64,000 bases of DNA from Amycolatopsis dendrobii (GCF_014145675.1 NZ_JACGZW010000012.1:1-64000); one strand, 5' to 3'. Positions 1 through 9,222 are shown, counted from the first letter of the stretch. The notes: a model not told the origin generated them from the letters alone. Numbers and translations: made by a program.

Positions 1-19
1 GAGGGAATCTGATTCCCTC
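1..19. repeat. Partial copy of the GGGAATCTGATTCCC hairpin family
   Basis: Bases 1-8 (GAGGGAAT) pair with 12-19 (ATTCCCTC) around CTG, the same core as the complete copy at 37809-37863. The left side is cut by the window edge. It lies just downstream of the pafA stop, so it may act as a terminator for that minus-strand gene. Confidence 0.7.
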
Positions 20-70
20 AGAGCCCCTCCACGACCGACGATCCGGGCGCCCGGCGGAGCCGGGGCCGAG

Positions 71-1429
71 TCACAGCGATCCGATCAGCCGTTCCACTCG
101 TTCGTCCACCGACCGGAACGGGTCCTTGCACAGCACGGTCCGCTGTGCCTGGTCGTTGAGCTTCAGGTGCACCCAGTCGACCGTGAAGTCCCGGCCGGCC
201 GCTTGCGCCGCCGCGATGAAGTCGCCGCGGAGTTTCGCCCGGGTGGTCTGCGGCGGGGTGTCCTTGGCCGCCTCGATCTCGCCGTCGTCGGTGACGCGGC
301 GGACGAGTCCCTTGCGCTGCAGCAGGTCGAAGATGCCCCGGCCGCGGCGGATGTCGTGGTAGGCGAGGTCGAGCTGGGCCACTCGCGGACTGGACAGGTC
401 CAGGTCGTGCTTGGCCCGGTACCGCTCGACCAAGCGGTGCTTGATCGCCCAGTCGATCTCGGTGTCGATCTTGCTGAAGTCCTGCTCCTCGACCGCTTCG
501 AGCGCCCGGCCCCACAGCTCCACCACGCGCTCGTTCGCGGGCGTGGACCCGTTCTCCTTCAGGTGCTGGACGGCGCGGGCGTGGTACTCCCGCTGGATGT
601 CCAGCGCGGACGCCTCGCGCCCGCCGGCGAGGCGGACCTGGCGGCGTCCGGTGAGGTCGTGGCTGATCTCCCGGATCGCGCGGATCGGGTTGTCCAGGGT
701 GAAGTCGCGGAACTGGACCCCGGCCTCGATCATCTCGAGCACGAGGTTCGCCGACCCGATCTTGAGCATCGTGGTGGGCTCGGCCATGTTGGAGTCGCCG
801 ACGATGACGTGCAGGCGCCGGTAGCGCTCGGCGTCGGCGTGCGGTTCGTCGCGGGTGTTGATGATCGGCCGCGACCGGGTGGTGGCGCTGGAGACGCCCT
901 CCCAGATGTGCTCGGCGCGCTGGGAGAGGCAGTACACCGCGCCGCGCGGGGTCTGCAGGACCTTGCCCGCGCCGCAGATGAGCTGGCGGGTGACGAGGAA
1001 GGGCAGCAGCACGTCGGCGATCCGGGAGAACTCCCCGGCCCGGGTCACCAGGTAGTTCTCGTGGCAGCCGTAGGAGTTGCCCGCGGAGTCGGTGTTGTTC
1101 TTGAACAGGAAGATGTCGCCGCCGATGCCCTCGTCGGCGAGCCTGCGCTCGGCGTCCACGAGGAGGTCCTCGAGGATCCGCTCGCCTGCTTTGTCGTGCG
1201 TGACGAGCTGGGTCAGGTCGTCGCACTCGGCCGTCGCGTATTCAGGGTGCGAGCCCACGTCGAGGTAGAGCCTGGAGCCGTTGGACAGGAACACGTTGGA
1301 CGAGCGTCCCCACGAGACGACCCGCCGGAAGAGGTAGCGCGCGACCTCGTCGGGCGAGAGCCTGCGCTGGCCGTGAAAGGTGCACGTGACCCCGAACTCG
1401 GTCTCGATGCCAAAGATCCGCCGCTGCAT
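71..1429 (-). CDS. pafA: Pup--protein ligase PafA
   Basis: ATP-dependent ligase that joins the side-chain carboxylate of the C-terminal Glu of Pup to substrate lysines, the tagging step of the cytoplasmic pupylation-proteasome pathway. The 452-residue product has the family length. Visible motifs are GIETEFGV (7-14), the catalytic loop LYLDVGSHPEYATAE containing Asp57, FKNNTDSAGNSYG, NTRDEPHAD and, near the C-terminus, LNDQAQRTVLCKDPFR. The frame is open far upstream, but the ATG at 1427-1429 gives the family N-terminus MQRRI. No good Shine-Dalgarno precedes it; a TACTCT box 11 bases before the ATG could mean a very short leader. The paralogous depupylase Dop is at 9507-11009, with the core proteasome genes in between. 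Confidence 0.97.
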   Translation of the reverse strand: MQRRIFGIETEFGVTCTFHGQRRLSPDEVARYLFRRVVSWGRSSNVFLSNGSRLYLDVGSHPEYATAECDDLTQLVTHDKAGERILEDLLVDAERRLADEGIGGDIFLFKNNTDSAGNSYGCHENYLVTRAGEFSRIADVLLPFLVTRQLICGAGKVLQTPRGAVYCLSQRAEHIWEGVSSATTRSRPIINTRDEPHADAERYRRLHVIVGDSNMAEPTTMLKIGSANLVLEMIEAGVQFRDFTLDNPIRAIREISHDLTGRRQVRLAGGREASALDIQREYHARAVQHLKENGSTPANERVVELWGRALEAVEEQDFSKIDTEIDWAIKHRLVERYRAKHDLDLSSPRVAQLDLAYHDIRRGRGIFDLLQRKGLVRRVTDDGEIEAAKDTPPQTTRAKLRGDFIAAAQAAGRDFTVDWVHLKLNDQAQRTVLCKDPFRSVDERVERLIGSL

Positions 1430-1577
1430 CCCACCAGAGTAGGCGCTGGACCCCCGCGGAAGGTGCGCCGTTCGGGCGGCGACACGCGGTCGGTACGTTG
1501 CAAGTGGTGACATTGCGGCGGAAACCGGTCTCCGGGACCGGATGGCGATCCGGCGCGGCCAGCGGAGGTGGACGAGA

Positions 1578-3074
1578 GTGTTCCAGCAGGTCGGCCGGGC
1601 GTTCCGGCAGGTAGGGCGGCGGGACCGGGCCCTGATGCGGCGCAGTGCGGCGCTGCCGCGCACCCGGGCCGACAACGTGGTGACCGCGTTGTCCCGAAGT
1701 GCGGACAAATCGCGGCTCTGGTGGGGCGTGGCGGCCGTGTTGGCGGTCCGGAAGGGCCCGGCGCGGCGGGGCGCGCTGCGCGGGATCGCCGCCGTCGCGG
1801 GGGCGAGCGCCGCGGCGAACCTGGTCGCGAAGCCGTTGTTCCCGCGCCGCCGTCCGGCCGAAGAAGAAGTTCCCGCGCACCGTCAGCTGCGCAAACGGCC
1901 GACGTCGTCGTCGTTCCCGTCCGGGCATTCGGCTTCGGCCGCCGCGTTCGCGGCCGCGGTCGGAATGGAGTCGCCGCGGGCCGGGCTGGCGATCGTGCCG
2001 CTCGCCGGCGCGGTCGCGTACTCGCGGGTGCACACCGGCGTGCACTGGCCGAGCGACGTCGCCGCGGGGCTCGCGATCGGGACCGGGATCGCGGTGCTGA
2101 CCCGGCACTGGTGGCCGCTGCACCCGGACGTCCGCGCCCGCACCGCCCACTCGGCGCAGGCGCCGGAGATGCGCGACGGCGAGGACATGCTCGCACTGGT
2201 GAACCCGCATTCGGGCGTCAACGGCCAGGACCCGACCGAGGACGTCCGGTACGCGTGGCCGAAGGCGTCGCTGATCTACCCGGACCCGTCGCGGGATCTG
2301 CGCGAGCAGCTCGCCGACGAGATCGAGGCGCACGGTTCGGTCCGCGCGCTCGGCGTGGCGGGCGGGGACGGCACGGTCGCGGCCGTGGCGTCGGTCGCCG
2401 CCGAACGCGGGCTGCCGCTCGCGCTCATCCCGGCCGGGACGCTCAACCACTTCGCCCGCGACGTCGGGGTCCGGTCGATGCCGGACGCGGACGAGGCGAC
2501 CGAGGGCGGGCACGCCGTCGGCATCGACCTGGCCGAGGTCGAGATCGACGGCGCCGGCGAGCCCGAGCACCGCTGGTTCGTCAACACCGCCAGTCTCGGC
2601 GGGTACCCGGAAATGGTGCGGCTGCGGGAAAAACTGCAGACCCGTTTCCCGAAGTGGCCGTCCGCGGCGATCGCGCTGGTGCGGGCGATGCGGCGGGCGA
2701 AACCGCTGCGGGTGCAGCTGAACGGGAAGCCGACGCAGGTGTGGCTGATCTTCGTCGGCAACGGCACGTACGCGCCGAAGGGGTTCGCGCCGTCGCGGCG
2801 CCCGGCGCTCGACACCGGCCTGCTCGACGTGCGGTACGTGCGGGCCGACGTGCGCTGGTCGCGGATCCGGTTCGTGCTGGCGAGCCTCACCAACAGCCTG
2901 CACGCGAGCCACGTCTACCGGCAGCGGGACCTGCCGGAGCTGCACGTCCGGCTGCTCGACGGGAACCGCCGGGTCGCCACCGACGGCGAGGTCGGGCCGC
3001 TCGGGCGGGAGTTCCGGTTCCGGTCGCGGCCGAGCGCGCTGACCGTCTACCGGAACCCGGACAGTGACTCCTGA
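1578..3074 (+). CDS. Fusion of PAP2 phosphatase and diacylglycerol kinase-like domains
   Basis: Predicted two-domain lipid enzyme of 498 residues. The N-terminal half has all three PAP2 phosphatase motifs: KPLFPRRRP from about residue 85, PSGHS at 114-118 and SRVHTGVHWPSD at 149-160. The C-terminal half, from about residue 215, is a DAGK catalytic domain with NPHSG, GGDGT (262-266) and PAGTLNHFARD. Together these suggest phosphatidate dephosphorylation and (di)acylglycerol or related lipid phosphorylation at the membrane; the substrate is not known. GTG 1578 is preferred because GGAGG at 1564-1568 sits 9 bases upstream; the ATG at 1542 in the same frame lacks a ribosome site. It is divergent from pafA and ends before a strong hairpin. 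Confidence 0.9.
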   Translation: MFQQVGRAFRQVGRRDRALMRRSAALPRTRADNVVTALSRSADKSRLWWGVAAVLAVRKGPARRGALRGIAAVAGASAAANLVAKPLFPRRRPAEEEVPAHRQLRKRPTSSSFPSGHSASAAAFAAAVGMESPRAGLAIVPLAGAVAYSRVHTGVHWPSDVAAGLAIGTGIAVLTRHWWPLHPDVRARTAHSAQAPEMRDGEDMLALVNPHSGVNGQDPTEDVRYAWPKASLIYPDPSRDLREQLADEIEAHGSVRALGVAGGDGTVAAVASVAAERGLPLALIPAGTLNHFARDVGVRSMPDADEATEGGHAVGIDLAEVEIDGAGEPEHRWFVNTASLGGYPEMVRLREKLQTRFPKWPSAAIALVRAMRRAKPLRVQLNGKPTQVWLIFVGNGTYAPKGFAPSRRPALDTGLLDVRYVRADVRWSRIRFVLASLTNSLHASHVYRQRDLPELHVRLLDGNRRVATDGEVGPLGREFRFRSRPSALTVYRNPDSDS

Positions 3075-3110
3075 CCGCGCTTTGCCCTAAGGTCCCTCGG
3101 AGAACGCCCG

Positions 3111-3146
3111 ACCGGGCACCGGGTTCTTTACCCTCCGGTGCCCGGT
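3111..3146. terminator. Rho-independent-like hairpin after the PAP2-DAGK gene
   Basis: A 12-bp stem, ACCGGGCACCGG at 3111-3122 pairing with CCGGTGCCCGGT at 3135-3146, with a 12-base loop, begins 36 bases after the stop codon. No T tract follows, as is usual in GC-rich actinomycetes. Confidence 0.75.
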
Positions 3147-3360
3147 ACTCCGGCGCTGACCTGCGCGCTTGCCGTCAGCTAGCCTTCTCGACGACGGTTC
3201 TTGACTATTCCTTTACCTTCTCTCAACGAATCCACAGCGAGCCCTCAATAGCGTGATCTTCGAGGTGCGGACTGCCCTGTCCGCACGAGTTCACGGCAGG
3301 GGTCTACTCAGTGCGTTTTACCTCCCGCGGTCGCAGCTGCCCGTCTCCGGCAGGCCGCGG

Positions 3361-4596
3361 ATGACCCGGCTGCTCCCGCAGGCTGTCGACCCGGTCCTGC
3401 CCCCGTCGGTCACCTCCCAGGCGAGGGACCTCGGGCCGCTCGAATCCCCCTTGCTGTGGCTCGCGTTCGCCGGGGCCGCCGCGGCGGTCCTCGCCGTCAC
3501 CATCGCGCTCGCGCACCGCCGCCGCGTGCGCCGCTGGGGCATCAACGGTTCGATCGCGCTGTTCCTGATCGCCGCGGTCACCGCGGTGAACAGCTACGTC
3601 GGCTACGTCCGCACGCCCAGCGACCTCGGCAGGCTGCTGCAGCGCGGTTCCGGCGCGATGAACGTCGCGGGCACCCTTCTGCGCAGCACCAGCGACGACC
3701 CGGCCGAAGACTCCGACCCCAGCACCGCCGACAGTTCCAGCGGAGGCAAAAGCGGCAGCTCCCCCACCTCCGCCCGCCCGGCGGCCCCGTCCGGAGCCAA
3801 CGGCAGCACCGAGGTGCTGAACGTGCCCGACCCGGCGCACGGCGTGCAGAACGGCGAGAACTACGTCGTCCTCCCGGCCGGCTACCACGATCCGGCGAAC
3901 GCGGCCAAGCGCTACCCGGTCGTCTACCTCATCCACGGCTACCCCTACGGCGGGCCGCGCGACTGGCTCACCTCCGGCTCCGCGCCGCAGACGCTGAAAA
4001 GCCTCGAGGACGCGAACGTGATCCAGCCGATGATCATCGTGAGCGTCGACCTCACCGCCAACCGGCCGAGCACCGACTGGGAATGCCTGAACGTCCCGGG
4101 CGGCCCGCAGCTGGAGACGTACCTCGCCAGCAGCATCGTCCCGTCGGTCGACAAGCACTACCGCACCTTCGCCGACCGCGGCCACCGCGCGCTCGGCGGC
4201 ATGTCCGGCGGCGGCTTCGGCGCGCTGAACATCGGGCTGCACCACCTCGACGAGTTCGGCACGCTGCTGATCTCGCTGCCGTACGACGACCTGAACGACT
4301 CGGTCGGCGTCCTCGGCGGCAACCAGGCGGCGATCGCGGCCAACACCCCGCGCCGCTACATCCCGACGATGCCGTTCCCGCAGAAGATCGCCGTGATGCT
4401 GACCGTCGGCACCGGCGCGCCGACCGACGTCGCGACCGCGCACCGCATCGCCGGATCGCTGCAGCGGCGCGGCCAGGAGGTCGTGGTGCACGCCGAACGC
4501 GGGTTCAACCACACCTGGCACACCGCCCGCGCGACGCTCCCCTACATGCTCGCCTTCGCCGATCAGAACTTCCGCACCGCACCTGCCTCCTCCTGA
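3361..4596 (+). CDS. Membrane-anchored esterase-family (antigen 85-like fold) hydrolase
   Basis: Alpha/beta hydrolase of the esterase D/antigen 85 group, 411 residues from ATG 3361. Two hydrophobic segments near residues 28-45 and 58-77 suggest the N-terminus spans the membrane twice. A Ser/Gly/Pro-rich linker follows, then the hydrolase domain: YPVVYLIHGYPYGG, the nucleophile elbow GGMSGGGFG with Ser282, and a late His in FNHTWH. The catalytic domain probably lies outside the cell. The start is uncertain: the same frame also opens at GTG 3253, and neither has a convincing ribosome site. The substrate is unknown; mycolyl transfer cannot be inferred. No operon partner is evident. Confidence 0.8.
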   Translation: MTRLLPQAVDPVLPPSVTSQARDLGPLESPLLWLAFAGAAAAVLAVTIALAHRRRVRRWGINGSIALFLIAAVTAVNSYVGYVRTPSDLGRLLQRGSGAMNVAGTLLRSTSDDPAEDSDPSTADSSSGGKSGSSPTSARPAAPSGANGSTEVLNVPDPAHGVQNGENYVVLPAGYHDPANAAKRYPVVYLIHGYPYGGPRDWLTSGSAPQTLKSLEDANVIQPMIIVSVDLTANRPSTDWECLNVPGGPQLETYLASSIVPSVDKHYRTFADRGHRALGGMSGGGFGALNIGLHHLDEFGTLLISLPYDDLNDSVGVLGGNQAAIAANTPRRYIPTMPFPQKIAVMLTVGTGAPTDVATAHRIAGSLQRRGQEVVVHAERGFNHTWHTARATLPYMLAFADQNFRTAPASS

Positions 4597-4706
4597 GCGG
4601 ATTGTCCGGAAAAATATCTTCCGGGCCCTGTCCATCCGGGCGGGCGCCGTTCGTGGTGAGGTCAGTGCGGCACTCCGGCCGCCCTGACCGACGAAGGAGC
4701 CCGACC

Positions 4707-5057
4707 ATGAAGTACCTGCTGCTGATCCACGCTTCCGCGGCCACTGAGCAGGGCGGCGCCGCCGGCTGCGAGCCCGCCGACTGGATGGCCTACGACAAGG
4801 AAGTCCGCGACGCGGGGGTGTTCGTCAGCGGGGAGTCGCTCGCCGATCTCGTGACCGCGACCAAGGTCCAGGTGGGCCCGGACGGCGAGCGGTCGATCAC
4901 GACCGACGGCCCGTTCGCCGAGACCCGCGAACTGCTGGGCGGGTTCTACGTGCTGGACGTCCCCGACCTCGACGCGGCGCTCGACTGGGCCGCACGCTGC
5001 CCCGGTTCGCGGGACGGTTCGGTCGTGGTGCGCCCGATCGCCGACTTCGATGCCTGA
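4707..5057 (+). CDS. DGPF/YCII-domain protein, partner of an ECF42 sigma factor
   Basis: Small 116-residue YCII-related (DGPFAETKE-type) protein of unknown biochemical role. The signature DGPFAETRE lies at residues 67-75 and the family opening MKYLLLIH is intact. GAAGGAG at 4693-4699 supports the ATG. The stop overlaps the start of the downstream sigma factor by 8 bases, so the two are translationally coupled. This pairing is the hallmark of ECF42-group sigma factors, whose known targets are mainly genes for such DGPF proteins. Confidence 0.9.
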   Translation: MKYLLLIHASAATEQGGAAGCEPADWMAYDKEVRDAGVFVSGESLADLVTATKVQVGPDGERSITTDGPFAETRELLGGFYVLDVPDLDAALDWAARCPGSRDGSVVVRPIADFDA

Positions 5058-6285
5058 CGCTCGAGCGTCCGCGGCGGCCGTGTTCCGCGAGGAGCACGGC
5101 CGCCTGCTCGGCGCGCTCGTCCGCCGTTTCGGCGACCTCGACCTGGCCGAAGAGGTCGCCGCCGAAGCGGTGGAGGCCGCGCTGGTGCGCTGGCCGGTCG
5201 ACGGCGTCCCGCCGAAACCCGGCGCGTGGCTGATGACGACCGCGCGCCGCAAGGCCGTCGACCGGCTGCGCCGGGACCAGGCGTACGCGGCGAAACTCGC
5301 CGTCCTGCAAGCGGAATCCGACCGCAGCGACCCTCCCCCGCCGCCCGGGGCCGACGGCGACCTGCCCGACGACCGGCTCCAGCTGTTCTTCACCTGCGCG
5401 CATCCCGCGCTCGCCGCAGAGGACCGGCTCGCGCTCACCCTGCGCTGCCTGGCCGGGCTCACGACGCCCGAGGTGGCGCGTGCGTTCCTCGTGCCGACCG
5501 CGACGATGGCGAAGCGGATCGTGCGGGCCAAGAACCGGATCCGCGACCACCGCATCCCGTTCCGCGTCCCCTCCGGCGACGAGCTGCGCGCCCGGCTGCC
5601 CGGCGTGCTGCGAGTGCTGTACTCGCTGTTCACCGAGGGCTACGCGGCCAGCTCCGGACCGGACATCCAGCGTCCGGACCTGGCCGAGGAAGCCATCCGG
5701 CTGGCCCGGATCCTGCACCGCCTGCTGCCGGACGAACGCGAAATCACCGGACTGCTCGCGCTTCTGCTGCTGGTCCACGCCCGCCACGCGGCCCGCACCG
5801 GGTCCGACGGCGAGTTCGTCCTGCTCGAAGACCAAGACCGGACCGCATGGGACGCGGCGCTGATCGACGAAGGCCGCGCGCTGGTGCCGGTCGCGCTGAC
5901 CGGCGGCCCGCCCGGGCCGTACGGGGTGCAGTCGGCGATCGCCGCGCTCCACGCCGAAGCACCGGACGTCGCGCGCACCGACTGGCCACAGATCGTTGCG
6001 CTGTACGACATCCTGCTGACGCTCACGCCGACCCCGGTTGTCGCGCTCAACCGGGCGGCCGCGGTCGCGATGCGCGACGGGCCCGAAGCCGGGTTGAAAC
6101 TCCTGGACGGATTAGCCGACGAACCACGGTTGCAGGGATACCACCCGTACGCCGCGGCTCGCGGAGACCTGCTGCACCGCCTCGGCCGCGACGACGAAGC
6201 AGCAGCGGCGTACCGGGAAGCGTTGGCCAGCGCGGGAACCGAGCCGGAACGCGCGCATCTGCGTCAGCGGCTGGAGGCGCTCTGA
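5050..6285 (+). CDS. ECF42-type RNA polymerase sigma factor with C-terminal extension
   Basis: Extracytoplasmic-function sigma factor of 411 residues, about twice the length of a minimal ECF protein. Region 2 is near residues 10-75 (FGDLDLAEEVAAEAVEAAL, then AWLMTTARRKAVDRLRRD). Region 4 is near 105-165 (RLALTLRCLAGLTTPEVA and AKRIVRAKNRIR). The remaining 240 residues are a helical TPR-like extension (ALNRAAAVAMRDGPEAGL) typical of group ECF42, which usually has no anti-sigma factor. The gene overlaps the upstream DGPF gene. A rare TTA leucine codon lies at 6112-6114 (codon 355). The last 22 bases overlap the 3' end of the convergent transglutaminase-like gene. Confidence 0.92.
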   Translation: MPDARASAAAVFREEHGRLLGALVRRFGDLDLAEEVAAEAVEAALVRWPVDGVPPKPGAWLMTTARRKAVDRLRRDQAYAAKLAVLQAESDRSDPPPPPGADGDLPDDRLQLFFTCAHPALAAEDRLALTLRCLAGLTTPEVARAFLVPTATMAKRIVRAKNRIRDHRIPFRVPSGDELRARLPGVLRVLYSLFTEGYAASSGPDIQRPDLAEEAIRLARILHRLLPDEREITGLLALLLLVHARHAARTGSDGEFVLLEDQDRTAWDAALIDEGRALVPVALTGGPPGPYGVQSAIAALHAEAPDVARTDWPQIVALYDILLTLTPTPVVALNRAAAVAMRDGPEAGLKLLDGLADEPRLQGYHPYAAARGDLLHRLGRDDEAAAAYREALASAGTEPERAHLRQRLEAL

Positions 6286-7055
6286 CGCGGCGCCCACCGG
6301 CTGAGCACCGGGTCGACGAGCCTCGTCACCGGACCGGACAGCGTCTGACCGTGCCGCCGGAACAACTCGTCGCGGGAATCGAACCGGCCTAAATCCGCCA
6401 GCACGGTCGCGGACAGACCGCACGCGCCGCCGGTCTCGCAGGTGACCCCGTCCCAGTCGATCGCTGTGCGGGACACCGCGTCGAACAGCGTTTCCCCGCT
6501 GTCATTGGAGAATCCCGGACTCGCCGCCAGGTCGGTCAACTGCCCGAACAGCTCCCCGACCGGAACCCAGCTGTCGTCGATCCCGAACTCCGGCCACGCC
6601 ACCAGCACCTGCGACGGGACGAGGTATTTCAGCCGCGGGAACCGCGGATACCAGAACCGGCCGTCCACGAGCAGACCCCGCACCCGCGTCGGAATCCCTT
6701 GCGCCCGCGCGACTCCCTCCAGAATCGCCAGCCGCTGACTGCACGAACCCCGCCCGCGCCGCAGCGTCCGCGAAATCGGCTGCCGCTCCTGCACCGCGTA
6801 CACCGGCCGCACCGCGCCGGCGATCAACCGATGCGCCGCCCGCAACCCGGCCAGTTGGTCCGCGGACGCGGTCTCCCGCACCAGGGACTGCACGAGCGGA
6901 CCGCGCCAGTCGAGAATCGGAGTCGGGAGCACGCCGCCCACGGCGGAATCGTCCCCGGCGACCCGACGACGCCACCACGGAGTCACCAGCGCACACGTCA
7001 CCACGCCAGTATCCCGAAAACGACTGCGGGCCACCGGGGTTACCCGACGGCCCAC
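6264..7055 (-). CDS. Transglutaminase-like domain protein
   Basis: Predicted 263-residue protein with a transglutaminase-like core: RRGRGSCSQRLAILEGVARA places the candidate nucleophile at Cys105, followed by GIPTRVRGLLVDGRFWYPRF, the usual place for the second half of the papain-like fold. The canonical His-Asp pair is not obvious: the segment after Cys105 reads FWYPRFPRLKYL and the next acidic stretch is FGIDDSWVPV, so catalysis is uncertain. No signal peptide is clear. GTG 7055 is used; GTG 7004 is an in-frame alternative and neither has a strong ribosome site. The gene converges on the ECF42 sigma gene with a 22-base overlap. Confidence 0.7.
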   Translation of the reverse strand: MGRRVTPVARSRFRDTGVVTCALVTPWWRRRVAGDDSAVGGVLPTPILDWRGPLVQSLVRETASADQLAGLRAAHRLIAGAVRPVYAVQERQPISRTLRRGRGSCSQRLAILEGVARAQGIPTRVRGLLVDGRFWYPRFPRLKYLVPSQVLVAWPEFGIDDSWVPVGELFGQLTDLAASPGFSNDSGETLFDAVSRTAIDWDGVTCETGGACGLSATVLADLGRFDSRDELFRRHGQTLSGPVTRLVDPVLSRWAPRQSASSR

Positions 7056-7224
7056 AGTGCGAGTCTCTCGACAGCGCGGCCTCGCTGCCCGTTCCCCTCA
7101 CGAAGATCCGCGGGCCCGAACACGAACCCGCCGCACTCCTGCGTTGAGACTTCTCAGTAGCGGATGCGGTATCGACAGTGCACGGCATTCCCTCCGGCCG
7201 AGGGGACGGCCCCGCACTGTGGAC

Positions 7225-7280
7225 GTCCGTGAGGGGCTCCTTGAAGGAAATCTGTTTCCCTCAAGGAGCCCCTCACGGAC
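7225..7280. repeat. Long hairpin of the GGGAATCTGATTCCC family, downstream of prcA
   Basis: Perfect 20-bp arms at 7225-7244 and 7261-7280, with a further inner pairing GGAAA/TTTCC around TCTG. It is the main structure in the 309-base gap 7056-7364; no small gene is convincing there. It lies 84 bases beyond the prcA stop and could terminate the pup-prcB-prcA transcript. Confidence 0.85.
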
Positions 7281-7364
7281 TTCGGCGGAAGCAAACCGCG
7301 CCGCGACCTGCCGTAGTCCAGCGGACCGCGCGCAACGGCTACCGAGAAACCTCAGCGCGCCACG

Positions 7365-8159
7365 TCATTCCTTCTCGGCCGAACCCTCGCCCTTGCCGGA
7401 ACCCGAGTCCTTGCCGTCGCCCTCGCCGGACTCGTCCGGCTTCTCGGCAGGCTCCTCCTTCGCCGGCAGCAACGCCTCCAGCGCCGCCCCCGACAACCGC
7501 CGGAACGCCCGCCGCGGCCGCGCCCGGTCGAGCACCGCGACCTCGAGCTTGATCTCCGTCTCGGCCGCCGCGCCATTGCCGTTCGGCGTCGCGGTCGCCC
7601 GCAACCCCTCGATCGCCGACGCCAGCGCCGTCCGCAGATCGTGCTCCGGATCCACGACGTCCTTCAGCTTCGCGCTGATCGTGTCCGTCTGGCCGCCCAT
7701 CACCACGAACGGCGACTCGTCGAAAATCCCGCCGTCGAACGTCAACCGGTACAACTGGTCCTCGGCCGCGGTCGCCCCGACCTCCGCCAGGCAGACCTCC
7801 ACCTCAAACGGCTTCAACTGCTCGGTGAAAATGCTGCCCAGGGTCGCCGCGTAAGCGTTCGCCAGCGCCCGCGCGCTCACATCCCGCCGGTCGTACTGGT
7901 AACCCTTCAGATCCGCGTGCCGGATCCCCGCCACCCGCAGATTCTCGAACTCCGAGAACCGGCCCACCGCAGCGAACCCGATCCGGTCGTAGATCTCCGC
8001 GACCTTGTGCAAAGTCGCCGAAGTGTTCTCCGCGACGAACAGCACCCCGCCGGAATACTTCAGCACCACCACGCTCCGGCCCCGCGCGATCCCCTTGCGC
8101 GCCAGCTCGGAACGCTCCCGCATCAACTGCTCGGGAGAGGCATACAACGGCATCGTCAC
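7365..8159 (-). CDS. prcA: 20S proteasome alpha subunit
   Basis: Alpha-ring subunit of the actinobacterial 20S core particle, which gates substrate entry and docks the ARC/Mpa ATPase. The 264-residue product has the typical N-terminus YASPEQLMRERSELARKGIARG, the conserved VLFVAENTSATLHKVAEIYDRIGFAAVG, and a low-complexity Glu/Lys/Gly tail after about residue 225. GTG 8159 is preferred over ATG 8153 because GGAG at 8168-8171 is 8 bases upstream of the GTG but 14 from the ATG. The gene follows prcB by 61 bases in the pup-prcB-prcA operon. Confidence 0.97.
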   Translation of the reverse strand: MTMPLYASPEQLMRERSELARKGIARGRSVVVLKYSGGVLFVAENTSATLHKVAEIYDRIGFAAVGRFSEFENLRVAGIRHADLKGYQYDRRDVSARALANAYAATLGSIFTEQLKPFEVEVCLAEVGATAAEDQLYRLTFDGGIFDESPFVVMGGQTDTISAKLKDVVDPEHDLRTALASAIEGLRATATPNGNGAAAETEIKLEVAVLDRARPRRAFRRLSGAALEALLPAKEEPAEKPDESGEGDGKDSGSGKGEGSAEKE

Positions 8160-8220
8160 GGTGTCGGCTCCACGTTCTCCGAAAACTCGGCAGTCATTGA
8201 TTCAGCGGACATCGGCGGCC

Positions 8221-9084
8221 TCACACCGGCCGGTGGTGATTGCGCTCCGCGCGCCCGGCCACCACCGCCTCGGCCACCGCTCCCGTCCGCTCCGCGGGAA
8301 GCACCACCGCGCCGTCCTCCGCGGTGATGGTGATGACGTTCGGGAAAATCCGCCGCACCAGATCCGGCCCGCCGCTCGCGGTGTCGTCGTCCGCCGCGTC
8401 GTACAACGCCTCCAGCGCCGTCCGCACCGCCGCGTCGACATCCGCGTCCGGGTCGTACAGCTTCTTCAGCGACGACTTCGCGAACAGCGAACCCGAACCG
8501 ACGCTGGCGTACCCGGCGTGCTCCTCGTAGCGCCCGCCCGCCGCGTCGTACGACACGATCCGGCCCGCGTGCTTCGCGTCCTCGGCCTCCAGGTCGTACC
8601 CGACGAACAACGGCACGACCGCCAGGCCCGCCATCGCCATCTCCAGATTCGCCTTCACCATCCCGGCCAGCTTGTTCGTCTTGCCGTCCAGCGAAAGCGA
8701 AACGCCCTCGATCTTCTCGTAATGCGCCAGCTCCACCGCGTACAGCCGGACCATCTCCACGGCCAGCCCCGCGGTCCCCGCGATGCCCACCGCCGAGTAC
8801 TCGTCCGTGACGTGCACCTTCTCGATGTCCCGGCTCGCGATCAGGTTCCCCGACGTCGCCCGCCGGTCGCCGGCGATCAGCACCCCGCCGGCGAACGCGA
8901 CCGCCACGATCGTCGTGCCGTGCGGCGCGTCCAGCTCAGCCGCGCCCGCCGGCACCCGCCGCGCGGGCAGCAGCTCCGGCGCGGTCGCGCGCACGAAATC
9001 CGCAAACGACGACGTCGCCGGCGAAAAGTAGGCCGACGGCAGTCCGGGCCCGGAAAAACCCGCCCCAGAGGAGGTGTTGTCCAT
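8221..9084 (-). CDS. prcB: 20S proteasome beta subunit (precursor)
   Basis: Catalytic beta-ring subunit, made as a 287-residue precursor. The N-terminal nucleophile is the first Thr of HGTTIVA: cleavage between Gly56 and Thr57 would remove a 56-residue propeptide, close to the mycobacterial length. Conserved segments include GDRRATSGNLIASRDIEKV and a GSGSLFAKSSLK stretch. ATG 9084 gives the family start MDNTSS; longer in-frame starts upstream lie in the intergenic region. The gene sits between pup (138 bases upstream) and prcA. Confidence 0.97.
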   Translation of the reverse strand: MDNTSSGAGFSGPGLPSAYFSPATSSFADFVRATAPELLPARRVPAGAAELDAPHGTTIVAVAFAGGVLIAGDRRATSGNLIASRDIEKVHVTDEYSAVGIAGTAGLAVEMVRLYAVELAHYEKIEGVSLSLDGKTNKLAGMVKANLEMAMAGLAVVPLFVGYDLEAEDAKHAGRIVSYDAAGGRYEEHAGYASVGSGSLFAKSSLKKLYDPDADVDAAVRTALEALYDAADDDTASGGPDLVRRIFPNVITITAEDGAVVLPAERTGAVAEAVVAGRAERNHHRPV

Positions 9085-9222
9085 ACGTGCTCTCGGTTCC
9101 CATCTCATCCCGTGCCCGGCTACGCCGAGCACAACCTGCCCCCGGCGCCACCGCGCGAAACCTCCGGCCCAGCGCGCCCGCCGCACCGCCCCGCACCCGG
9201 GGCGGCCGCGACGGGCGGACGG

